Assembly (NCBI RefSeq): GCF_947623445.1
Contig: NC_135242.1
Location: forward strand, 15,624,001 to 15,688,000
DNA from: Clavelina lepadiformis
Taxonomy: Eukaryota; Chordata; Ascidiacea; Aplousobranchia; Clavelinidae
Length of the DNA: 64,000 bases
Reading direction: 5' to 3'
The position numbers were made by a program, and so were the translations under genes. The notes beneath the pieces are model-generated. The model was given only the letters and a program-made list of their open reading frames with translations. It was not told where the DNA came from and searched no databases. This document shows positions 11,420-24,191 of the stretch, piece by piece (within the stretch, counting starts at the first letter, position 1; every line of letters starts with the position of its first letter).

Positions 11420-14222
11420 GTTCGGCTGAGAGTGTTGGTAAAGCAACAGCTTTTCTTAGTACTGCTATTTTTTTTCTGCTAGATTAGCATTAAATATGAG
11501 ATGTCGCAGTGATTTAATGGTTTTACATCTAGTTTTAGTTAACTAAGAATTTGCGTTTTTATTTAATATAGTATCGTGCCTTATTCGAATGTTCTTATCT
11601 TTTCAATATTTCAGCCGGTTTGTCTTAAGAGAAGCTGAGACCTGGCTTAAACACCTGCGTTTTACGTAACATAAAAGATGGTGCAATGTTATTAGAAAAG
11701 ACCACCTAAGCCGCTGCACCTTAAGTTAAAAATACCCTTTCGAATGAAAAAATTGTTAACAAATGTTCCGGCGTTGAAAACCAACATCAAGAAATGTCTT
11801 TAAAATTAAATTTGAAATTACCAGCAGTGTGCTTGCAGATTCAAATACCATAAATTAACAAAAAATCAAATCTTTCATAGCTAAAGCGCACCCGAACTGT
11901 ACTTCCACTTGATGTCGTTAAAGAGCTAAGCAGGCTGGTATTAATTTCCTCATCCCACGAGTCTGTATTTACACAGATATTTCCAAAAATGGAAAAAACG
12001 ATCCTATTTATCGTAGGATGTTTTCTCATTTATTAAAATAATATAGATTATGAAGCTATCGAGCGAGCTTTCGCATTTATCGTATGGTTTGCTTTAGGCT
12101 ACCCAACAAATGGTAACAGATTCATCAAACACGAGTCGCAAGTCGATTTGTTTACCTTTTAAGACTTAATCAAATCATAAGTCAATGCAAGTCAGGTCAT
12201 TCAACGAGTAAGTTAAGACTTCCGTCAAGCCAACTCAACTGAAATTTGAAGCTAAACCACACAAAAAGCATACGTATAGGTCTACCGTTTTTGTCACAAA
12301 AATCTTTAAAATGTTTAAAATCTATTTTGTTTTTGCTACCATCGTACGTTTTCGTAGACAAGTAAACTTAATTTTAAGTTACATTTTAATGTGTTTAGAC
12401 AAACGGGAGAGAAACTTGTTTTACCTTACAATTTTCCTTGAGGAAACATCTGCCATCGAGCATCACAAGTTTTTATTGCGAGCATCTCTTCTATAACAGA
12501 TTTGCGAGTAGGCCTACAAACTGAATTCCACCATTGTCCTTATACCCCATGCAGATATGCTTGCGCTAATACTTCAATGGCCTAATGGTGTTTGCACCAA
12601 TAACACTTGTCTTCATTTTTTAAAAGCGTGTAGTCCTACACCAAGATCAAACAATATATAGGCTACAACGTTCATAAACGCTTTTGAAAAACTTAGCATT
12701 TATGAACTTTGGCTAGAGAAAAGTTTAATGGCCATTTTTTTAAGATAGGTTACGGAAATTGTTTATATTAAGTAGTTATTCAGTTTTCATCTTATGTCCT
12801 TTTTCGGACGTCGATCAGTCACTAGCACTTCGAAAAACAAACTAACGAACTCAAAAAAACATGTCACAAAAACTACTTACTGCTCAAGGCGGAGATATCA
12901 ATTAATATTTGTGTCCATGGTGACAAGGAATTATATGATTCATAAACTTGTTAATTATTAACATCTCCGGAAAGATGGCAAAACATAAGCAACCCGCAAT
13001 TAAATAAAAGTGGGTTCAAGGTGCACGGGATGAACAGGTAAACTCGTGAGAATTGAATAATTCTTATAATGCGCTTGCGCATATATAAGCTTTTACTGCT
13101 CACTTGATCGATAACATAACGATTCTTTGTCTGCTCTTCGTGCAGGTCGGATTAAAGTAATGGACCAACGTGATAAGATTTCCGACTTGATCCTACAGTT
13201 GGGTAGTTGTGTTCCACAGTCACTTTTCTTGATCATCACCTCAGAGTTTATTAATACGTTGAAACGCAGTGTCAATCAATCAATTATTGTATTTTTTGTC
13301 ATTGTCGCAGTGTTTGGGACAAGAAATACTATTAGTTGTTGATAGCATTTGCTAATGCATGGGTAAATGGCAGTGTTTGTACCGCACATGAAGATGCACT
13401 AAAAACTGCAGGTATTTATTCGCTGATAACAACAATAGCACTGCCGCAGTAAACCCAATCCTGTCAATATATAGCAGAATCTTTTGTCGGGCGCATTATA
13501 CAGTACACTGTTTCAGCAATTTACAGTGGAAACTGAACATTTGTTTAGGAAATTTTTTTTATTTTGTAAGAACTTTTTTAAGAAAGTGTAAAGGACTCTT
13601 TCTTGAAAACTAAGGAAGTCTAATATCGGGTGAACTAAAAATTGATAAACTTTTCACAGTTAAAGCTTTCTTTCTTGTTTCGTATTGTACAGTAGGTTTT
13701 ATGATTGCAAGTAACTAAATGAACTGTAGTTTGGAAGAACTTCATGTTTTGATTAGCAGAGGAACTGAGTACAAGAAACTTTTACACCGTCAAAAAGTTG
13801 CGCCAAAATTAAAGAAACCAAAGACTGACTTATAGGAGAAGCTTCAATCCAAATCTTCTGATAAAAATAAACGTAAGCTACATTAAAACACAATTAGTTA
13901 AAATATGTATATAATGTTTTCGAACAGAAACAAACTGCAAGTGGACTTTGTAAGGCACAACAAAATGTAAAGTGGCCACATCCGCAAAAAAGGTAGTTTC
14001 ATAACTCTTGTGGAAAGTGAAGGCATGTTCTCGCGATATAGTTCAATTGATTTGTATTAGAAACAACTCTTCTTATTTGATGTAAGCACCGGTACTTTGT
14101 TGCCGGATTAAGCTGTGCGTAATTACAATTTATCAGAGTTAAATCACCTCAAAGTAAACGAATATATGCAGGCGTCAAGAAGTCTCGTCCAAAAGTTAGT
14201 TCTCAGCGTACTTATCTCTACC

Positions 14223-14248
14223 CAGGTGCGTTGGCGCCGTGGTGTCTG
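14223..14248 (+). promoter_or_regulatory. E-box/Smad composite module M1 in the Id-A promoter
   Basis: Order on the plus strand: CAGGTG (14223-14228), 4 bp, GGCGCC (14233-14238), 5 bp, GTCTG (14244-14248). The second half fits GRCGNC(N5)GTCTG exactly, the BMP-responsive element bound by Smad1/5 (or Mad) and Smad4 (or Medea) and, with the final G, by Schnurri. It lies about 325 bp upstream of the Id-A TATA box. The match is seen directly; BMP responsiveness is inferred. Confidence 0.75.
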
Positions 14249-14351
14249 GCCCAGTCGTGTTGCACACACCTCAAAGACCGCAATCTCTCGCTTTTTAACC
14301 GATTTTCTCTTCCCCTTTAAACGGGCAATTCGACGCCTTTGTTTTCGCTTC

Positions 14352-14379
14352 CAGGTGCGTCTTGGCGACGCCTAGTCGC
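14352..14379 (+). promoter_or_regulatory. Degenerate E-box/Smad module M2 in the Id-A promoter
   Basis: Order: CAGGTG, 6 bp, GGCGAC (14364-14369, fits GRCGNC), 5 bp, GTCGC in place of GTCTG. It has the same orientation as M1, 129 bp further towards the gene. The altered last half-site could weaken Smad4 contact. GGCGAC and the following GTCGCC also form an inverted pair. Confidence 0.5.
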
Positions 14380-14554
14380 CAGTGTGGGGTAAATAGTGTG
14401 AGAGAGATTTACGCGGAGAGGCTAAGCGCACGTGCGGTGGTCGTTGAAAACAAGGATACAAGTAATGACGAAAGTGAGACAGGGTGGAAAAACTTTAAAG
14501 AAACAAATAATCTTCTCCTCTTCCACGCAAAGCAAACGTGAAGAAAAAAGAATT

Positions 14555-14578
14555 TACGTGACGTTCTGGGTATATAAA
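14555..14578 (+). promoter_or_regulatory. Core promoter of Id-A: CRE-like site and TATA box
   Basis: TACGTGACGT at 14555-14564 contains a CRE half-site (TGACGT). It is followed by the TATA box TATATAAA at 14571-14578. Transcription would start near 14600, leaving about 70 nt of 5' UTR before the ATG at 14673. A CACGTG E-box lies further up at 14429-14434. Confidence 0.7.
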
Positions 14579-14672
14579 CACGAGCATTAATTGAAAATTT
14601 TATATCTACACGCCAGATTACGAAGTCAGCTAGAATATTGCACAGTAATCGCCCGAACTGCTTATCTATAAA

Positions 14673-15062
14673 ATGGTGAAAGCAACAGCTGTCAAGACTA
14701 ACTCTTCAGGCACTCTTCGTAAAGTAGCTAAATCTTCAATGGCAATTCGACGTGATGAAGACTCAGACGTCAAAGAATTGCTCAGCAAATTGCGATCGAT
14801 CGTTCCCACAGAAAGCGATGATGTATCGGCTTTGGATATTGTTCAAAACGCCATCTACTACATACAAGACTTAAACGATCTGCTAGCTCAGGCCCGCGAA
14901 GAAGTTTCTTCAAACGTCGAATTTTCTGACGATGAAAAGGAAAACAAAGACTCCTTCAACGCTGTTGAAACTCCGCTGTTTACGGTGCCAGATGTGTTTG
15001 CCAGCGGCAACAAGACACACTTCAATTCGGCAGCTGGTCTTCATCCAACTCCTGTCTGCTGA
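14673..15062 (+). CDS. Id-A: Id-type HLH protein without basic region (single exon)
   Basis: The 129-residue product begins MVKATAVKT, and a single exon covers it from ATG to TGA. Residues ~31-73 form a helix-loop-helix: helix 1 DVKELLSKLRSIVP, a short loop, helix 2 VSALDIVQNAIYYIQDLNDLL. This matches vertebrate Id proteins (helix 2 EILQHVIDYILDLQ). The segment before helix 1 lacks the E-R-x-R DNA-contact residues of bHLH factors, so the protein should dimerise with class I bHLH proteins and keep them off DNA. The C-terminal half is acidic and serine-rich (SDDEKENKD, a plausible CK2 region) and ends PTPVC. Id-B shares the MVKA start, which supports the chosen ATG. The promoter carries BMP-type Smad modules, consistent with known Id regulation. 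Orthology to a particular vertebrate Id cannot be assigned. Confidence 0.93.
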   Translation: MVKATAVKTNSSGTLRKVAKSSMAIRRDEDSDVKELLSKLRSIVPTESDDVSALDIVQNAIYYIQDLNDLLAQAREEVSSNVEFSDDEKENKDSFNAVETPLFTVPDVFASGNKTHFNSAAGLHPTPVC

Positions 15063-16435
15063 AGAAACTTCACCAGTCCTAACGTCAGACAAAAAATGTC
15101 GTGATGGCTTCTATTCGCAAAAATCAACTTCTGCTGGTAGACGTGAGAGTGAATAATCCATTCAAAAAGGCGTTCTCCAGTACGTATAGGATGTGAGGAG
15201 ACCAAGTTGAAGGAAGGCTCAAGAGTTGCCCCCACGAAATGCGGGGTGTTCGAACAATCGTGACATCGTAAAGATGACTTAATTCTAGAGACTTGTCTCA
15301 TCAAATGTTTCATGTGACACTATATTTTTCGGTTCCTGCAGGAAGTGCTGTGATTAATTATAGTGCATTATGTTGATGTCGTTTTTCTCAAAAAATTTCA
15401 CATCGTGCCTAAAAACTATATGTTGCAATAATCCTGTTTTTTATGCAATACAAAGTGTATTTTATTAAATCAGACAAAAGAAAGAACTTTGTTTGGTGTG
15501 TCTCGGTATAATAGGAAACATATGTTTATGCATAGGTCAGCGTACAGATGTAAGATGGCAAAATCGGCGTTAAACAGTTGTCTCCAATACTTCCACTGCA
15601 GTTTTGTCATCTTAAAAAAGTTTAACACTACAAAGTTGAGATAAGTTAAATGATCGACACGATAGGGTATATTTATCAGCTTTCCGCATATGGCAAATAA
15701 ATTTGTTAAGGACGCGGTTTAAGTTTTAATCGAAGAAAAGTTAAATTTACGTTATCTAAGCTTAGCGGTAAAAAGACGGAAACTATAGTGTTCCCTTAGG
15801 CTTATATAGACATTCGTTCTGATATTCGTATAGACTACAACGTCAGCGGTTGTACAGTATACAAAACGATGATGTCGTTAAATACCTGTAGCAAATTCAC
15901 ATTCTAGACCACACCTGCACTTGGAAATGTTATTTTCTTTGACAATTTTGTGGGTAGGAAAGTGCTTAATACCAGTGATCTATATGCTGAAAATTTATGG
16001 CTATCATCAGAACGTGTTTCTCGTTAAACGAACCCAATTTTCGTTATATATAATTAACTTATACTTGTAAGTAGGGAGGTTACAGGCCATTTACTGAATT
16101 AAGTTTATTTATTTTCTGCTAGGTTAGTACAAATGTTTGAAATGCACGAAATTTTAAGACAGCGTCGGTGCCACATACGATACACGTCATTATCATATTA
16201 CACGTCAATTTATGAGAGGGGTCAAAATATTTTTTGCCATATACAGATCGTACAAACTTTATTAATATAGTCAGTATATACGGCTATAAACCGTTTTGTT
16301 AACAAACCGATAAAAATCAATTTTTTACCATCGATAGTCGTTTAACAATTCGGGCAAAAAGTTACTTCAAAAGAGAATAAAAGAAACAACAAGAAAAGGA
16401 GTGACGAGGCGCGGCTACTCTCGTAAACAAAGGAG

Positions 16436-16463
16436 CAGACTTGCTGGCGTCGACTCGCACCTG
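16436..16463 (-). promoter_or_regulatory. E-box/Smad composite module M3
   Basis: On the minus strand: CAGGTG (16463-16458), 6 bp, GACGCC (16451-16446), 5 bp, GTCTG (16440-16436). The Smad part fits GRCGNC(N5)GTCTG exactly, using GACGCC rather than GGCGCC. It lies 1.4 kb beyond the Id-A stop and could act as an enhancer for Id-A or Id-B. Confidence 0.7.
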
Positions 16464-17385
16464 GGTAATTTGTTAGCACATGTGCACACAGTTGATTGAG
16501 ATTCCGACGCGTAGTTTGTGCAGATGGGAACTCATAACTGTTTAGTCACTTTGTTAAATCACACAAAGCTTTGAGGTAATATATCGCATCACGAAAAACT
16601 CCATGCCGTTTTGACCAATATGAAAGATACTTTTGTACTCTCGCACCTGTAAGCCGTTTCGCCTTTGTGAAATGTACTTCAGTTTAACCTTTGCAAACCC
16701 CGTAAAATTTACTTTTCTCATCGATCCTTTGTAACAGTAAGTAAAACGTTGCAACATAATTACCACGGTTTGAATTTTATACATCGTTCAGCGTATGTTT
16801 GTAAATGTTACCATATTTCTTACCTCAGTGTTTTTGTTTATATAAATAGTGTAGCAAAAATTATGTTTAGTACTTGACATGACAATCTTTTATTGCTTCC
16901 AAGTTAATTCATTTGCGCTGTTCTCGTTTTAAAAATATTTTGAGTTTAAATGAATGCAGGAAGTATTAAATAATAGCATATTACTCATCAACTGCGTGTA
17001 ATTGACACTGCGTATGCTGTGATATCAGTATAAGAACACAATACAATGTCGTTTTGTCGGAATGCAAAACTTGATTACTTTTTCCAGATAATATTTACCA
17101 ACTTGCAAATTTTTATTTAACCGGTTGATATTTTTTAGTTAACAAATGTAAACCTTCATATAGTTGAAAGCCGAACCCAAACAGACAAGAAGACAATGAC
17201 TTTGAAAGCTATAAATCCGAGTTTTGAAAGTACAAATTTTTAATATTATTCTGACGATTATCAACGAGGTGTTATGATCACAAAGTACTAATTCTGATGC
17301 TATGTCAAACTTATTTTCGACGCCACCAAGTCGAGCTATGCAGAGGCTAAGAAAAGCCGGGATTGGCAACGAATTACTACGTCCC

Positions 17386-17413
17386 CAGACAGGTAGGCGC
17401 CCAAAAACACCTG
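17386..17413 (-). promoter_or_regulatory. E-box/Smad composite module M4
   Basis: On the minus strand: CAGGTG (17413-17408), 6 bp, GGCGCC (17401-17396), 5 bp, GTCTG (17390-17386). This is an exact GRCGNC(N5)GTCTG match, 0.95 kb from M3 and in the same orientation. Confidence 0.72.
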
Positions 17414-20400
17414 TAGGTAAATAGTTGAAATTGAAAAGTCGACAATGGTTGATAGCGTCTCCGCTTTTCTGTCACACAAAAGAAAACTTTTACTCTCGAA
17501 AAAATAAAGTGACGAGGAAAGCTAACCGACACGTGGTCTTATTCATGTGTGATTGGTAAACATTTTTCTACAAATTAAAAAATAAAATCGCATCATTAAA
17601 ATTGTTACTGAATAGTTTAATTTTTATTATCGAATCACCTATACTAATTTTGCAAATAAAAGTATAGAAGATGTTTACTTGGCGTAACATTTTCAAAACT
17701 GTATTTCAAAATCCATGAACCAGAAGTTGTCCAAAATCATATGTTGAACAATACCAAGAATAGCTTGCATAATAAACTTTTCTGTCCGACAGTGTGGCAC
17801 CATCTCGGTCGACATTCGAAAATAATACGATATCATGACAACAATACATGATGGCGTGTATAAAAAAGGCCGTCAGATAAAAATAACAAATTTGAGCAGA
17901 CTGGCGAGTGTGTGGGAAAGGTGTACGGTAAATAATCGGTTCATATCATGATAATTTATAACCCGCTTTCCATCACAGGAACCGCAATTACAACTATTTT
18001 ACGACACGGTAAGCGGCAGATGGTGCGCGTGTGGGAACCTTTCGCTGTTACGTATAAAACGCGAAAGAGTTATCTTGTCCAGGCAAAATTGTCAACAGTG
18101 TAGGCGCGAAATATCCTTGCTGAACTATCTACATAAACATACTGCTATCACCAATGTGAAAAAAATATTTGCATTCTTAACAAAATTTGTGACTTCAAAC
18201 AGGATGGTAAAACCTTTCTAAAACATATTACTCCGTTTTTCATTTTGTTTATATATTGTTTGACAAACATTATATAGTAACGATGAAAATTATTTTTATG
18301 TACCTATTTTAACAATGTAAACTATTTTAATTAACGATTTAAAAAAAACATAAAACTTTATATATTCGAAATATTTTGACACTTAATCAGTTTACCTTGT
18401 CCACAATAAATTTCGTGTAGTTGCAGTATACTAACTGCTTACGTAAATTATACTTCTTAAAATGTTAAATGTAAGCTGGCTTTGTTATATAAAATCAAAT
18501 TAAAGATGGCGATGGGTTTAAATTTCATAGGCATTTGAACTGTAGCATTTTGAAAACCGGCTTTAATTGATCAAAAGAGATTAAAGCAAAGATTTATGTA
18601 GTATTTTATTTGCTGACGAAGTCTCAGATTAACCAGCAACTGATTACTTTTTATATTTTTTTGTGAATATCTTTCGGACGCAAAAGTTGGTATTGCAAGC
18701 AAATAAGGCAATACAGATCTATAGAGAGAAACTTCTTTGAAGGAAAACTTTGTCATAACGGTATAAATCGGCACATACACAAGAATTCGTCAAAGTAAAA
18801 TCTCTTTCGAGGTATGAAAAAGCCGTGTGTGAAGTACAGCCGCTTGTCTATATTCTATAGACGCGTTTGGACCTGCAGAGTAAACGCCAGGTGGAAAACG
18901 AATGGGAAAAATCGAAGGTTTGTTGCGATAATCGATCACAACATTCAACATGCCGGGTTCCCAGCAATTTTCGCACGGTTAAAGAAGAGATTAGCCGTGT
19001 TATAACACACCTTTTATCATTATGCAATGTAGTTAATCTATTTATCTTTTGTTTTTTAGAATTGGCACCATAACGTCATAGCGGAGAATAAAAAGAGATT
19101 TAAATGATTAAGTTCGAACGTTCTAACCATTTTCGAAATTGAAAACATGTTTATCTTCATCATTTATTCATCAAGTAAAAACAAAATTGTTTTTCGTAAC
19201 ATCTTCAATAAATCTTAATATTTTTATTATGTTTTTTGATTATAAAACAGGCCGGGGCCTATATACAATTAACACACAGAGTGTCACTGTTTCATAGTTT
19301 GTCATAGCTTAACCGCAACACTCATTTATCTATACATAGGCCCGCATAGTGTTTCCATCATCGTGAAACAATAAACGAATGTTGTTTATGGCGTAATAAT
19401 TGCGAGCTACGTCCCATTGGGCCACCTATTGATGAGCTAACAAGATTGAGCAAGAGAATAATTGCTTTCAAACCTATATACCTCAGCATAGTTTCAGCGT
19501 GGGAAAGTTATGCGAAAGCGACAAGGGGCAGCTGCAAGGCGGATGGGAAAATGACACTGCTGTAAGGACATCGCGTGCCCCACGCTTTCTGTTTATTTTG
19601 CTTTCTCTACAACCACAGTTATCAAATCTTGTTAGCGAATCGACGCTCGCCTTTTATTTGAAAACAAATATACACTGTGCACATGAATTATGGATCAACT
19701 GTATGATGAAATAACGGTCGCAACTTTTTTGTCGCAATCATATATTGATTATAAAACTGTAGATAAAATCAAAATTGCATAAGTTAAACGTATAAGATAT
19801 GTATAACTGTGCATTTCCAAGTAACAATAACATTTCAACACGGAAGAATTTTTACTCTTGTTTACAGTATAGACATATTTGCTAGCATGAAAGTATGAGC
19901 AGCTTGAAACAATCAATAGTTGTAAGCAATAATGAACGATCAAAACAGGATACCCATTGCTTTGGCACTTGACTACGTAATCAATCGGCTTTGATCTGAA
20001 TTCCCAAGACAGTTGCAAAGTATACAGTAAAACTTTGTGTGAACGGAACTATAGTTGAAAAAACTTTTTCTCCCACTCATTTTAGACTGGGATATTTTTC
20101 TTGATCACCTGCTTTGCTTGATATCGATATGTCCCTGGCGTGCCTATGGCCTATCTTAATCAGCCCTTGCTTTCAGAAACAAGCCATGAGCTGGAGCACA
20201 ATTTCTCCTTCTCTATGACGTAATTAAACCACACAATTTTTCCAATTACACGGTTCTTAAGGGGAAAACGTTTTGAAATTGTTAAAATGAAAAACTGAAC
20301 TATACGTCACACAAAATAGGAACAAGAATTATGGGAATAATGACAATTATGGATCATTACAAAATAGGCATTATGCAGAAACGCCAAGGACATTACTTTT

Positions 20401-22285
20401 CAGCGCAAAACTTTCTTGGCGGACGTGATTTTGTTCTATTGCTTAATAAACAAATTGAACTATATTTAGTCCTTGGTTCACAATAACAAATGATATGTTT
20501 TAAATAAATTGGACAATTTCGTTAATTACTTTGCGTCGACTTTTTTGCTTTACTCGGTCGTATAATATTTGCTTATAAAAGTTATATTTGCGGCCAACCT
20601 GAACCAAGAAGTTAGAAAGATACTTGTTATGTGGTGACGTCATTATAAACGAAAAGCAGATGTCTGGCGTGTGAGAAAGTTCGTATAATGTACACACGTA
20701 TATACAGACGATTAAAAAAAAAAGATAAATTTCACTTAGCATTCAAAATTAACGCTTGTTTTTTCTTCTTTAAAGTAAATAAACTTTGTATGCTTTACAA
20801 ATTTTGAAAACGGTTTAGGGCCGTTTGTTCCGCTTCCAAATCTGTTAAACCAAAGATTTATACTACAAGAGTTCTTTGTATTTAAGCTAAAAATCGATCG
20901 TCGAAAGAAGCATTACAGGCGATTGAACCATAGGAAATACACTATTTAAATCGCAAGTTTCACACACTCTTCAAAAACATATAGACTGAATAGAATTGTA
21001 AAAACGATAAGTTCTTGGTATATTATGTTCATTCGCTTCATTGCACTAAAACAGTTTGGAACCCAGCTTGAAGCGGATTGGCCTGTCCAACGCTAATATT
21101 TATTACTTAATAAACTCAAACGACCCGCTTCATCAAGGCACTTTTCAATTCATACTGACTGCCCAAAACAAACGTTTATAAAACATGTTAGTTATAAACA
21201 AAATTTATTAGGTGGTTTGGCAAGATTTTTCGCAAAACTTTTGTTGGTATACCTGGCTGAAAGGCAATTAAAGTCATAACAGTTGTCGTGTACAACTGTT
21301 ATCAACAACATTTATAACGCGTCGCGTCAAAGTTAAATACGTCAACTAGCTATCATCGAAATGTTTTAACATATATACGATTTAGAGTTATGTTATAAGT
21401 AAAATAAGCACATCGAAGGCACGATATACAACTTTTTTTGGACTTTGAAATGTTTTGAATGAGGTGTTGTATAAACAATAGACCTACTTTGATTGTTGTT
21501 TTGATATGCAAAGTTTTTCAGATACATTTCTTTTTGAAATAACGCAAATGTTAACAAGTTGAATAAAAATTTTGATATCGCACGGTAAAAACTATCTCAC
21601 GTAGCATGCATTCCTAAAAACCGGTCATCTTGGTTGGAGTTTTTCTCAGTCAATCTAACCCTTGAAGCAAAATTTGTCAACAATTTCACTCTCTATATGT
21701 ATACATGAAATTTAATTATTTCTTATGATTTTGGAAAGACCTATATGTAATAAAGCCTTTCTGTGCTGTATAGAATAAACATTGGAAGCACGTGAGTGTA
21801 TTTCATATACCGAGTGATCCGTTTAAGTAAGGCACTAAATGGTGAACGTCAGATATACTAAACGAAAATATACATTAAAGTTAAAATATAACACATTTTC
21901 TATAAAAATAACTTTATAGGGAATGATCAGCGGTAAAATTACAGTACAAAAGCACAAAAGGGTTGTTCGCCCATGGAGAACAAATGTTGGCACATCGTAT
22001 ACAATCCTATAAGGCCACTCAGAATGTATAAAAGAGGTTATCAAGTGTTTTTATCCACAAGGCACGTGGGTGTCGTCATTATTTACGTCCAACAAGCATG
22101 CGTTGTTTCGTAACGTTAGTCTGCGCCCTTTACCAACAACTTCAACTTTTCCATCCTGCTTACGCCACTTGATCCAAACGCTTGCATATATGATGAATGA
22201 TACGGGAATAACTTCAAGGAGGTCTATGCTGGATCCTTGCCTATATGATTGCTCGGTACATCAAAATCAGTTCAGATCAATCAGA

Positions 22286-22913
22286 TCAGTTTGGAAGCTT
22301 TGGATGAAGTCTTGTTTCGGATAAAGTATTCTTTGAAATAAAACAAACTTTCAAATTAAATTGGAACACCAAGAACGTATAATTTATAAACCATTAATTG
22401 AAACTGTGTTGAAATGCTCAAAACAAAAATAAACTTACTACATTCGTAACGTCGCGGAAAGATATTTGCGAGTTTTTGTTAACTGCTGGTTGACAAACAA
22501 GCCCGTTGTTGTCAAATTGGAGTGGAAAAGAACCGGAATAAGCACCGGGATGCTGATTATCGAGCATTTTATGGAGGTCGTTGATGTAATCTACTGCATG
22601 CAATACGATGTCTAAACTGGAAACGGGTTTTGCTTTGCATGATGGAATTACTTCTCGCAACTTTTTGTACAGCAACCTGAAGAAAATTAATACCATTATA
22701 AAACAAGCAAAGATAACGCTTTAAAGAATATATCGGAATTCTACAAGCAAATACATACCTTAGTTCTTGTCGTTTCTGCAGCTTACTAGCCTCTTTGAAG
22801 CAAATTTGATTTCTTTTGTCCACTTTGCCTATGCAGTCAAGTTTTTTGGCTTGCTTGGCGGCACGATCGTTAGATAAACTCATGTTCTCGTGTAAGGGAC
22901 TAGCCTTTACCAT
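22286..22913 (-). CDS. Id-B: Id-type HLH protein, three coding exons
   Basis: Exons on the minus strand: 22913-22759, 22676-22439 and 22330-22286, all GT/AG and in frame, giving 145 residues. The start MVKASPL parallels Id-A. Residues ~46-91 form the HLH: helix 1 ELRLLYKKLREVIPS, a short loop, helix 2 VSSLDIVLHAVDYINDLHKML. The first intron interrupts the codon for R52 at the start of helix 1. The segment before helix 1 (FKEASKLQKRQ) has lysines but not the bHLH E-R-x-R contact pattern, so an Id-like dominant-negative role is expected. The last exon (14 residues, ending LHPKLPN) is inferred from a strong donor (GTA|GTAAGT) and a plausible acceptor. Without it the protein would end a few codons into the intron. 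Being spliced, Id-B differs from the single-exon copies A, C and D. Confidence 0.9.
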
Positions 22914-22974
22914 TATTGCAATCTTATACAAGCTTCTCCAATTGACTCGAGAGTGGTGATTTCAAACATCGCGT

Positions 22975-22981
22975 TTATATA
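22975..22981 (-). promoter_or_regulatory. TATA box of Id-B
   Basis: Minus strand TATATAA, about 62 bp upstream of the ATG at 22913. This spacing places the start site near 22945 and leaves a short 5' UTR, supporting the ATG chosen. Confidence 0.65.
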
Positions 22982-24104
22982 ACAGGCAGGCATCTTCTTC
23001 GATGGCAACCGACCCTTTCTCTAACAACAAAATCTTTTTTCGAAATACTATTACGTCATATCGGAACAGAATGCCATGTTTAAATTAAGCAACAGAAGAG
23101 AGGGTGCGAAATGAGAGAATTGCGTCCAAAGCTGATATTTGACTTGGCCGACATGGCCCTGTTTGACCATAAGCGGCCTTATTGCCATCTCTTTGAATTG
23201 TTGTGGATTACGATAAATCCGACATTGTAATATACCCAGTCTCCTCTCTGATCCATCTTCAAACGTTTTGACACAAAATAAGCTTATTATAAATTCCTCC
23301 AACAAAAAATCAAACAAGAAATCCTGGTCGCAGCACAACACTTGTAAATTATATTTTGATGAACTATCACTACGCCATTATATAAGCTATGCTTTTGAAT
23401 GGAATTATGTACAGTATGTAAGCCATGTCTATGTCGCAAACATTGCAAGTTTTTCCAAAACCATGAGCAGCGTTTTACAAAAACGTCTAGTTTATATACG
23501 TGGGTTTCGCAAATTTGTAATGTGCAAACAAGCGTTTCAAACTCAAAGGCAGGTTGGTAATTATTTGCAGGTCATTATTAGTCTTGTAATGTATTTCGTT
23601 TTCACTCCCTTTTCCCATGTGATTAGCTATCAACTCCACGATATCATGGCAAAGGTTTATTGTTGTTTTCAGCATTCAATTGCAATTTTCTCACGGAAAA
23701 ATGTTAACGCCCCTTGCCTAAAGCATTATGATTTAAATAGTCTATGACTCTATGTTGTCTCACAAGAATAAATACTGTAACTTGTGTGATTTTAGTAATA
23801 GAAATATAAAAAATAGCACTTCTAAAGTGCTTACTAGTGAAGTTTAACTAACTAACTCCATAGGCTATAAACGATAGATGACGTAGATAAAAATGGTCAG
23901 CATTAAATTTTGTGTATACGGTAGCCCACTATGAGACTATAGTACGGTAGTTGACCTAACAATGGTAACAAACATTTCATTTAAAGCTTCTTGAACAAAT
24001 GGTAGCATTAAGCAAATTCAACATTTTTAGGTTTGAAGATTTCGAAGATGCTTTCCACGGTTTTGGATTCTAAAATTATTGCTCAACATTTAGTAAATTT
24101 GGAG

Positions 24105-24112
24105 AAAAAAAA
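24105..24112 (-). terminator. Pol III T-run after tRNA-Lys
   Basis: A run of T on the minus strand (A on the plus strand) begins about 7 nt past the tRNA 3' end, the normal RNA polymerase III stop signal. Confidence 0.8.
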
Positions 24113-24118
24113 GTTTAG

Positions 24119-24191
24119 CGCCCAACGTGGGGCTCGAACCCACGACCGTTGGATTAAGAGTCCAACGCTCTACCGACTGAGCTAGCCGGGC
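24119..24191 (-). tRNA. tRNA-Lys (anticodon CTT)
   Basis: On the minus strand the 73-nt sequence folds as a standard cloverleaf. The acceptor stem is GCCCGGC with GTTGGGC, allowing G-U pairs. The D-arm is TAGCTCAGTCGGTAGAGC. The anticodon arm TTGGA-CTCTTAA-TCCAA carries anticodon CTT, and the T-arm is GTGGG-TTCGAGC-CCCAC. The discriminator base is G. The A and B boxes (TAGCTCAGTCGG, GGTTCGAGCC) are intact, there is no intron, and a T-run follows the 3' end for Pol III termination. It reads AAG codons. It sits alone between Id-B and Id-C. Confidence 0.97.

Larger units (their letters stand above)
8631..14222. other. Long non-coding stretch between NOL10 and Id-A
   Basis: No protein-coding gene is recognisable. 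It holds a near-perfect inverted repeat (10522-10634), a short tandem duplication (11374-11419) and AAGTC-rich sequence near 12130-12230. Scattered open frames of up to 90 codons have no family resemblance and overlap on both strands, as expected by chance in this composition. Confidence 0.55.
15063..22285. other. Non-coding interval between Id-A and Id-B with regulatory-looking sites
   Basis: No gene is recognisable. It contains composite modules M3 (16436-16463) and M4 (17386-17413), and a compact patch at 17891-18037 with two Su(H)-type sites (TGTGGGAA at 17911-17918 and 18030-18037). A further CGTGGGAA is at 19498-19505. The rest is AT-rich with only short frames. Confidence 0.55.

Noticed and set aside
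17898-17913. CAGAC in the 15-mer tttgagcagactggc as a further module
   Set aside because: The hexamer 5 bp further on is AGTGTG, not GNCGYC, and no E-box follows.
23268-23747. 159-codon open frame
   Set aside because: It has no family resemblance, low-complexity hydrophobic content, an open frame also on the opposite strand, and no promoter or splice context.
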